Assembly: GCA_031429105.1 (NCBI GenBank)
Contig: JANOYV010000054.1
Coordinates: 1 to 25,793 of the forward strand
Source of the DNA: JAKFWF01 sp031429105
GTDB lineage: Bacteria > Pseudomonadota > Alphaproteobacteria > Rhizobiales > Hyphomicrobiaceae
DNA length: 25,793 nt
Direction: 5' to 3'
This document shows positions 24,888 through 25,793 of this stretch, piece after piece. Under the pieces are notes generated by a model, which made no database searches, was not told the origin of the DNA, and saw nothing but the letters and a program-made list of their open reading frames with translations. Made by a program: the position numbers and the translations under genes. Position 1 is the first letter of the stretch. Each line of letters begins with the position of its first letter.

Positions 24888-25793
24888 TCAACTCTGAACA
24901 GTTGAACTTTGTGACGCCACAGCACGAACGCATCGGGCGAAGTGAGCGCCACCCAGATCTACTGCGGCGGGTCTTGCCTGCCCGCAAAGGTTAATGGCCT
25001 TGCTACACCGAGGCTCAAAGGCACAACCTGACGGCAAATTTGTAACATCGGGCGGACTGCCGGGGATTGCTTGTAGACGTCGCCCCGTGAGGCGACCACC
25101 ATGAGCCCGTGTTGATAACAAGCCGATTGTGTAGGGATGCTGCGGCTGCCCAATCAACGCACGCACCGGGCCTGTCTCGATAACCCGACCCGCGTACATG
25201 ACGGCAACCCGGTCTGCAACTTCGACCGCAACACCAATATCGTGAGTAACAAAAACGACCGACAACCCAAACTCTTGCTGCAGCTCGCGCAGCAGAAGCA
25301 AGATTTGAACTTGCACCGTCGCATCGAGCGCCGTCGTCGGTTCATCAGCTAGCAACAACTGAGGCCGACTGGAAAGCGCAAGTGCGATCATCGCCCGCTG
25401 TCGCATGCCGCCCGACATTTCATGCGGGTAGGCATCGAGTCGCCGTTCGGGACTTGGAATGCGCACGCAATCGAACAGTTCCAATGCTCGCTTTCGAGCA
25501 TCCGTTTCGCTCAACGCATCGTGCCGACGGATCGCCTCAGTGATTTGGCGACCAACCGTGTAAACGGGATCAAGCGCTAGCATGGGCTCTTGGAAAATCA
25601 TCGAGGCAGTGCCGCCTCGGAAGGCAGACAGCGCTTTGCCTGATAAACTCAACACATCAACGCCAGCAACGCTGATCCGCCCTTCAATTTTTGTGCGCCG
25701 CTCGTCGTGCAGCCGCAAGATCGAGCGCAGCGTGACGCTTTTGCCTGAGCCCGACTCGCCCAAAATTCCAAGCACCTCGCCGCGCGCAAGCGT
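24888..25793 (-). CDS. Peptide-type ABC transporter ATP-binding protein, OppD/DppD-like (5' end outside window)
   Basis: This is the ATPase of an oligopeptide/dipeptide/nickel-family uptake transporter; the frame is open to the window edge, so the N-terminus is missing and only about 301 residues are seen. Walker A is GESGSGKSV, the signature is MSGGMRQRAMIALAL, Walker B is LLLADEPTTALD and the H-loop is VVFVTHDIG. The C-terminal extension has PYTIGLLST and four cysteines in the pattern C-x5-C-x6-C-x17-C, the oligopeptide-HPY domain motif reported to hold an iron-sulfur cluster in some DppD proteins. It ends about 45 bases upstream of the glnD ATG on the same strand. Substrate cannot be told. 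Confidence 0.93.
   Translation of the reverse strand, partial: TLARGEVLGILGESGSGKSVTLRSILRLHDERRTKIEGRISVAGVDVLSLSGKALSAFRGGTASMIFQEPMLALDPVYTVGRQITEAIRRHDALSETDARKRALELFDCVRIPSPERRLDAYPHEMSGGMRQRAMIALALSSRPQLLLADEPTTALDATVQVQILLLLRELQQEFGLSVVFVTHDIGVAVEVADRVAVMYAGRVIETGPVRALIGQPQHPYTIGLLSTRAHGGRLTGRRLQAIPGSPPDVTNLPSGCAFEPRCSKAINLCGQARPAAVDLGGAHFARCVRAVASQSSTVQS

Overview
The window looks like a chromosomal segment from an alphaproteobacterium, most probably of the order Hyphomicrobiales (Rhizobiales). The main evidence is the plus-strand block of an RNase D-like gene, lptC/lptA, lptB, rpoN, a long-form hpf and ptsN, an order typical of that group. The codon use is moderately GC-rich throughout. 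No rRNA, tRNA, CRISPR array, insertion sequence or phage gene was seen, and no base-composition break suggests a recent island.

Left part (1-11.1 kb). A GntR/HutC-family repressor (minus strand) is divergent from an RNase D-like exonuclease, with a perfect operator-like palindrome between them. The plus strand then carries one long ORF that joins LptC to an LptA/OstA-like periplasmic region, followed by the ATPase gene lptB, rpoN (sigma-54), the ribosome hibernation factor hpf, ptsN (EIIA-Ntr), an XRE-type regulator with two palindromes upstream, and pheT without a neighbouring pheS. The block combines LPS export with nitrogen and stress signalling.

Middle part (11.1-22.0 kb, all minus strand). 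A LysR regulator is followed by a compact ten-gene unit: branched-chain-type ABC transporter (binding protein, LivH, LivM, LivG, LivF), a shikimate/quinate dehydrogenase-like AroE, a fused 3-dehydroshikimate dehydratase/HPPD-like protein (QuiC type), protocatechuate 3,4-dioxygenase beta and alpha subunits (PcaH, PcaG), and a DUF849 beta-keto acid cleavage enzyme (BKACE). Four-base start/stop overlaps tie several genes together, including livF with aroE. Gene order follows the expected reaction order: import, oxidation to 3-dehydroshikimate, dehydration to protocatechuate, ring cleavage, and possibly cleavage of beta-ketoadipate with acetyl-CoA to acetoacetate and succinyl-CoA. I infer a self-contained uptake and catabolic operon for shikimate, quinate or a related hydroaromatic acid. 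The intermediate steps (PcaB, PcaC, PcaD) are not in the window. The DUF849 gene in place of PcaIJ/PcaF is the most interesting feature here.

Right part (22.0-25.8 kb, minus strand). glnD (PII uridylyltransferase/uridylyl-removing enzyme) lies immediately upstream of the LysR gene, and the window ends inside an OppD/DppD-type peptide ABC transporter ATPase gene.
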